64,000 nt of DNA, from assembly GCA_964654285.1 (NCBI GenBank), contig CAZZJC010000001.1:186001-250000 (forward strand). Direction: 5' to 3'. Made by a program: the position numbers and the translations under genes. Every line of letters begins with the position of its first letter. Positions within the stretch are counted from its first letter, which is position 1. The notes below the pieces were generated by a model. It saw only the letters and a list, made by a program, of their open reading frames with translations, made no database searches and was not told where the DNA came from. The DNA comes from BJHQ01 sp964654285. GTDB taxonomy: Bacteria > Planctomycetota > UBA11346. Shown one piece after another: positions 60,517 through 64,000 of this stretch.

Positions 60517-60589
60517 CGACCCCGCTTGGACTTGAACCAAGGACCTGCGGTTTAGGAAACCGCCGCTCTATCCGCTGAGCTACGGGGCC
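60517..60589 (-). tRNA. tRNA-Arg (CCT)
   Basis: 73 bases: acceptor GGCCCCG / CGGGGTC, D arm GCTC / GAGC, anticodon arm GCGGT-TTCCTAA-ACCGC (anticodon CCT), T arm with TTCAAGT, discriminator G. No encoded CCA. Reads AGG codons. Confidence 0.95.
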
Positions 60590-60679
60590 ACGAAGGAATC
60601 ATCAGCGAACCGTGGCAGGGCGGACGGTAGAAGATCGACCGGGGGCTGCAACCGAGCCGCCGGCCCGGTCCGGACCGGC

Positions 60680-61723
60680 TCAGGCGAGGGTGCGTTTGCT
60701 CGCCTCCCCGGCGACCTCGCGCACCAGGCGCGGCAGCAGGTAGCCGGGCAGCAGCGCGGCGAGCTCGCGGTGGAGCGCGCGGGCGCGGCTGTCATCGACC
60801 AGGAAATGCGCGGCGCCGGCGACGCGGTCGAGGACATGCAGGTAGTAGGGCAGCACGCCGGCATCGAACAGCCTGAGCGATAGCGCGGCGAGGGTCTGGG
60901 CGTGGTCGTTCACTCCGGCGAGGAGCACCGACTGGTTGAGCACCAGCACGCCGGCGTCGCGCAGGCGGCGGCAGGCGGTGGCGACCTCGGTGGAGATCTC
61001 GGCCGGATGGTTGGCGTGGATGACCACCACCGGTGTCGGGCCGGGTTGACAGAGCCAGGCCAGCAGTGCCGGGTCGATGCGTTCGGGCAGGACGACGGGC
61101 AGGCGGGTGTGCAGGCGCAGGCGGCGGATCCGAGGCAGGGCGCGGAGGTCGGCGGCGAGCGCCGCGAGCTGCGCGTCGGGCAGGGTGAGCGGATCGCCGC
61201 CGCTGAGGATGACCTCGTCGATCAGCGGATCGGCGGCGATGGCGGCCAGGGCCGGTGTCCACCAGGCGGGGCCGGTGGGCAGGGATCGGTAGTCGAAGTG
61301 GCGGCGGAAGCAGTAGCGGCAGTGCACGGCGCAGGCGGCGGTGGTGACCAGCAGCACGCGGTTGCGGTACTTGTGCAGGAGCCCCGGCACCGCGCCGCTT
61401 CCCGCCCGGCCGCAGGCGTCCGCAGCGTGTTCGGCGAGGGGGTCGGCGGTGAAGCCGGCGACGGCTGCGGTCTCGGCCGCGATCGGCAGCACCTGCCTGA
61501 GCAGCGGATCGTCGGGGTTGCCCCGTTCCATCCGGGCCACGAAGCCGCGCGGCACCAGGAGCGGGAATCCCCTGGTCGCGGCCGCCGGGGGCAGCAGGTC
61601 GGCGGGCAGGTCGAGCAGGCGCAGGAGTTCCGCCGGATCGCGGACCGCCTGCGCCAGGAGGTGCTGCCAGCGCGCCGGGCTGGCATCGGGCGGGGGCTCC
61701 GCTAGCGTCCTCGACCCGTCCAT
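60680..61723 (-). CDS. epmB: EF-P (R)-beta-lysine aminomutase EpmB
   Basis: 347 residues from ATG 61723. Radical SAM lysine 2,3-aminomutase-like enzyme that makes (R)-beta-lysine for EF-P modification. The iron-sulfur motif is CAVHCRYCFRR; LSGGDPLTLPDAQLA, RLHTRLPVVLPERI, IHANHPAEI (PLP-region) and LNQSVLLAGVND are typical. Shorter than clostridial KamA and like EpmB. Divergent from efp across 47 bases, forming one EF-P modification locus with epmA. Confidence 0.94.
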   Translation of the reverse strand: MDGSRTLAEPPPDASPARWQHLLAQAVRDPAELLRLLDLPADLLPPAAATRGFPLLVPRGFVARMERGNPDDPLLRQVLPIAAETAAVAGFTADPLAEHAADACGRAGSGAVPGLLHKYRNRVLLVTTAACAVHCRYCFRRHFDYRSLPTGPAWWTPALAAIAADPLIDEVILSGGDPLTLPDAQLAALAADLRALPRIRRLRLHTRLPVVLPERIDPALLAWLCQPGPTPVVVIHANHPAEISTEVATACRRLRDAGVLVLNQSVLLAGVNDHAQTLAALSLRLFDAGVLPYYLHVLDRVAGAAHFLVDDSRARALHRELAALLPGYLLPRLVREVAGEASKRTLA

Positions 61724-61770
61724 GGCCGGCACCTTCCGTTGCCGGCCGCAACCGCACAAGAGGGTCCGTC

Positions 61771-62340
61771 ATGGGCACATTGAACATCGGCGACGTCGGC
61801 AAGGGCACCAAGCTCCTCTTCGACAACGCCCCCTGGCAGGTCCAGGAAGTCAACTTCGTCAAGCCCGGCAAGGGCAACGCGTTCTACAAGCTGCGCGTGA
61901 TGAACCTGATCACCCGCAACGTGCTGGAAAAGACCCTGCGCGGCGGCGAGAAGTGCGAGGGCGCCGATGTCAGCGACATCGAGATGCAGTACCTCTACAG
62001 CGACGCCAACGGCTTCGTCTTCATGGACAAGACCAGCTTCGAGCAGGTCACCGTGCAGGCCAAGGTGGTGGCCGAGGACAAGGATTTCCTGCTCGAGAAC
62101 ATGGATTGCATGGTCACCCTCTGGAACGGCGAGCCGATCTCGCTGCGCCTGCCCAACACCGTGATCATGGAAGTGATCTACACCGAACCGGCGGTGAAGG
62201 GCGACACCCAGAGCCGGGTCATGAAGCCGGCCAAGCTCCAGACCGGGGCCGAGATCAAGGTGCCGATCTTCGTCGCCCAGGGCGACCGCATCTCGATCAA
62301 CACCCAGACCCGCGAGTACACCGGCCGCGTCGATAAGTGA
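61771..62340 (+). CDS. efp: Elongation factor P
   Basis: 189 residues. Binds stalled ribosomes at polyproline sequences. The three KOW/OB-fold domains are complete; the modification loop is VKPGKGNAF with Lys34 as the target of EpmA/EpmB. Start ATG 61771. Its stop overlaps the epmA start by four bases. The presence of K34 together with both modification enzymes shows the beta-lysylation type rather than the rhamnosyl (Arg32) type. Confidence 0.97.
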   Translation: MGTLNIGDVGKGTKLLFDNAPWQVQEVNFVKPGKGNAFYKLRVMNLITRNVLEKTLRGGEKCEGADVSDIEMQYLYSDANGFVFMDKTSFEQVTVQAKVVAEDKDFLLENMDCMVTLWNGEPISLRLPNTVIMEVIYTEPAVKGDTQSRVMKPAKLQTGAEIKVPIFVAQGDRISINTQTREYTGRVDK

Positions 62341-63290
62341 GCGATTCCTGGCGGCCATCCGCCACCCTGGCGGTGTTGCGCCGCCGGGCGGAGCTGGTCG
62401 AACGCACGCGTGGATTCTTCCGTGCGCGTGCTGTGCTCGAGGTCGACACGCCGGTGCTGCAGGGCGGCGCGAACCTCGATCATGGCGTCGTGGCGATGCG
62501 GTTGGATACCGACTCCGGTCCACGCTGGCTGCCGACCTCGCCCGAGCATCCGCTCAAGCGGCTGGTCTGCGCTGGTGCCGGGGCGGTGTGGACGCTGGCT
62601 CCGGCCTTCCGGGTCGGCGAACAGGGTCGTCGGCATGCGCCCGAGTTCCGCATGCTCGAATGGTACCGGCCGGGTTGGGACGATCGCCAGCTGGCGGCCG
62701 AGGTGGTGGCGCTGCTTGCGGATCTGACCGGCTTCGGTGCGGCGAGCGAGACCATCGCCTGGCGCCAGGCCTTCATCGTCCACGCCGGCATCGACCCGTG
62801 CCAAGCGACAACTGAGGAGCTGATCGCCTGCCTGGGCGCCGATGCCGCCGTGGCGCAGGTGGCTGGCGGCTTCGATCGCGGCGTGGCTCTCGACCTGATC
62901 CTGACCCGCGAGGTCGAACCGCAGCTCGGCCGGGGGCGATGGACCATCCTCACCGACTATCCGGCCGAGGCCTGCGCCCAGGCCCGCCTGCGCCAGGATG
63001 CCGAGGGTCATCCGGTAGCGGCGCGCTTCGAGCTCTACCGCGACGGGATCGAGCTGGCGAACGGCTACTGGGAACTGAGCGACGCGACCGAACTGGAGCG
63101 GCGGCTGCAGGCCGAGCGCGCCCGACGGCCGGAACCCCGGCCCGAGCTCGACCGCCGCTTCCTCGACGCCATCGCGGCCGGGCTTCCCGACTGCGCCGGG
63201 GTGGCGGTGGGCTTCGACCGCGTGGTTATGCTTGCGCTCGGCCTTGAGGAAATCCCGCTGACCCAGGCGTTCCCGTGGCACCAGGCCTGA
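62337..63290 (+). CDS. epmA: EF-P beta-lysine ligase EpmA
   Basis: 317 residues, GTG start overlapping the efp stop (GTGA). A truncated lysyl-tRNA-synthetase-like class II enzyme that attaches beta-lysine to EF-P Lys34. Motifs 2 and 3 of class II synthetases are seen in FRVGEQGRRHAPEFRMLEWYRPG and VAVGFDRVVMLALG, with VDTPVLQGG at motif 1. No anticodon-binding domain. Together with the divergent epmB the pathway is complete. Confidence 0.95.
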   Translation: MSDSWRPSATLAVLRRRAELVERTRGFFRARAVLEVDTPVLQGGANLDHGVVAMRLDTDSGPRWLPTSPEHPLKRLVCAGAGAVWTLAPAFRVGEQGRRHAPEFRMLEWYRPGWDDRQLAAEVVALLADLTGFGAASETIAWRQAFIVHAGIDPCQATTEELIACLGADAAVAQVAGGFDRGVALDLILTREVEPQLGRGRWTILTDYPAEACAQARLRQDAEGHPVAARFELYRDGIELANGYWELSDATELERRLQAERARRPEPRPELDRRFLDAIAAGLPDCAGVAVGFDRVVMLALGLEEIPLTQAFPWHQA

Positions 63291-63312
63291 TGCCGCCCCA
63301 GGTGGGGGCATC
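63289..63312 (+). terminator. Possible terminator after epmA
   Basis: GATGCC-G-CCC-CAGGT-GGG-GGCATC forms a nine-pair stem with one bulged G; it begins within the epmA stop codon. No T-run follows, so it is weak or regulatory. Confidence 0.4.
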
Positions 63313-63391
63313 GCGGTTGCACCATGGCAACGGCCTGGCATCAACGACTGCACGGATTGGCCGTAACCCTTCTTCCTGACGAGGAGTCTTC

Positions 63392-64000
63392 ATGCCTGCC
63401 CGCATCCTGTCCGGTTTCGCCGTCCTGCTCTGCTGCCAGACGCTCTGCGCCGGGGAGGCGGATCCCCTGGTCACGGCCCGGGAGAACCTCGCCGGCATCA
63501 TCGCCGCCCGCGACCGGGTGGTGGCGCAGATCAACCAGAAGGCGGCCGAGGACGCCAAGGCGCTGCCGCCGATCGATGTCGAGCTGGAGGCGCAGCACCT
63601 CAGCCGGCACCGGGCGATGGTCGTCACCCTCTATCGGCGTGGCACGACGTGGTACGGCGGACCTGCCCGCGGCGTGTTCAATTCCGCGATCCACCACGCC
63701 GATGCGAGCGGTCTGGTCCAGACCGGCGACCAGATCCGGGGAACCCTGAAGATCACCCTCAATCCCGACCAGTGGATACCGGCCGATCATCTGCCGCGCT
63801 TCACCAGCCTGGACATCGAGGCGCGCATCGCCGATGGGAAGATCAGCGGGACCTATGTCGTCACCGGCGAACTCGGACCCGACAAGGATGCGATCACCGG
63901 CGTGGTGTCCCCCGTGATGGGGCAGATCGCCATCGCCGGTCCGACCGGCAAGGAGGATCTGGGCAGCGGCGATGCGGGACTGATCAAGGCGCATGAGCTG
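63392..64000 (+). CDS. Secreted protein of unknown function, 3' end cut off
   Basis: 203 residues visible from ATG 63392 (GAGGAG eight bases upstream); the frame is open at the window edge. Signal peptide MPARILSGFAVLLCCQTLCAG. A short coiled region (ENLAGIIAARDRVVAQINQKAAED) precedes beta-rich sequence (GVFNSAIHHADASGLVQTGD, LKITLNPDQWIPAD, LDIEARIADGKISGTYVVTGELG). No family recognised. Confidence 0.75.
   Translation, partial: MPARILSGFAVLLCCQTLCAGEADPLVTARENLAGIIAARDRVVAQINQKAAEDAKALPPIDVELEAQHLSRHRAMVVTLYRRGTTWYGGPARGVFNSAIHHADASGLVQTGDQIRGTLKITLNPDQWIPADHLPRFTSLDIEARIADGKISGTYVVTGELGPDKDAITGVVSPVMGQIAIAGPTGKEDLGSGDAGLIKAHEL

Overview
The window is about 64 kb of GC-rich bacterial chromosome carrying roughly 43 genes, three tRNAs and several families of short repeats. 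No 16S or phage genes are present, so the taxon is inferred. A Gram-negative envelope is indicated by an RND pump, a lipoprotein adaptor, an LPS-type glycosyltransferase and MurNAc recycling. The planctomycete-type cytochrome protein, the repeated AraC / phytanoyl-CoA-dioxygenase / uroporphyrinogen-decarboxylase-like gene sets, and the giant secreted Calx-beta protein point to the PVC superphylum (Planctomycetota, Lentisphaerota or relatives). This is a moderate-confidence inference.

Layout. 0-6.4 kb: tail of a radical SAM gene, a double-Cache chemoreceptor, and an iron-uptake operon feoA-feoB plus a tiny Cys-rich FeoB partner under a Fur-like box. 6.4-11.7 kb: an NUDT22-like Nudix protein, mutL, trxB and miaA, with two kinds of palindromic repeat between them. 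11.9-20.6 kb: one 2893-residue secreted protein (metzincin protease, PKD, regulatory-like domain, many Calx-beta modules, C-terminal anchor). 20.7-24.9 kb: an amino-sugar / peptidoglycan recycling operon (GH20-like hydrolase, anmK, murQ). 25.1-28.8 kb: AraC regulator divergent from a TIM-barrel isomerase, PhyH-type oxygenase and UroD-like protein. 28.9-33.3 kb: RND efflux adaptor and pump. 33.3-36.6 kb: gltX, cytochrome/DUF2231 protein, AlgH-like protein and a CAU tRNA. 36.7-39.0 kb: two secreted proteins of unknown function. 39.3-42.1 kb: a second AraC / PhyH / UroD-like set. 42.2-49.2 kb: TPR protein, AraC divergent from a fatty-acid desaturase, HupE/UreJ-like protein, tRNA-Leu, DUF374 acyltransferase-like protein and a membrane-anchored protein with an AT-rich interior. 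49.2-57.0 kb: LPS-type GT2, inositol-monophosphatase family protein, Gfo/Idh oxidoreductase, a large secreted protein, and a GT2 / GT-C fusion. 57.1-60.6 kb: frr, a second chemoreceptor with a PstS-like binding protein, and tRNA-Arg. 60.7-64 kb: epmB divergent from efp-epmA (a complete EF-P beta-lysylation set) and the start of a secreted protein.

Most notable: (i) a dispersed ~105-bp palindromic element with a 38-bp identical core, found twice, each time a few bases after a stop codon and in the same orientation; (ii) a second REP-like family (GTAGC + GCCGGC-TTCA-GCCGGC hairpins) that abuts or supplies stop codons; (iii) the duplicated AraC/PhyH/UroD module, in which one PhyH lacks the usual metal-binding Asp (HAG instead of HxD); (iv) the giant protease/Calx-beta protein; (v) a bacterial relative of eukaryotic NUDT22 beside the feo operon. 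No gap longer than about 270 bases lacks a gene; the longer gaps are covered by repeats, terminators or divergent promoters.
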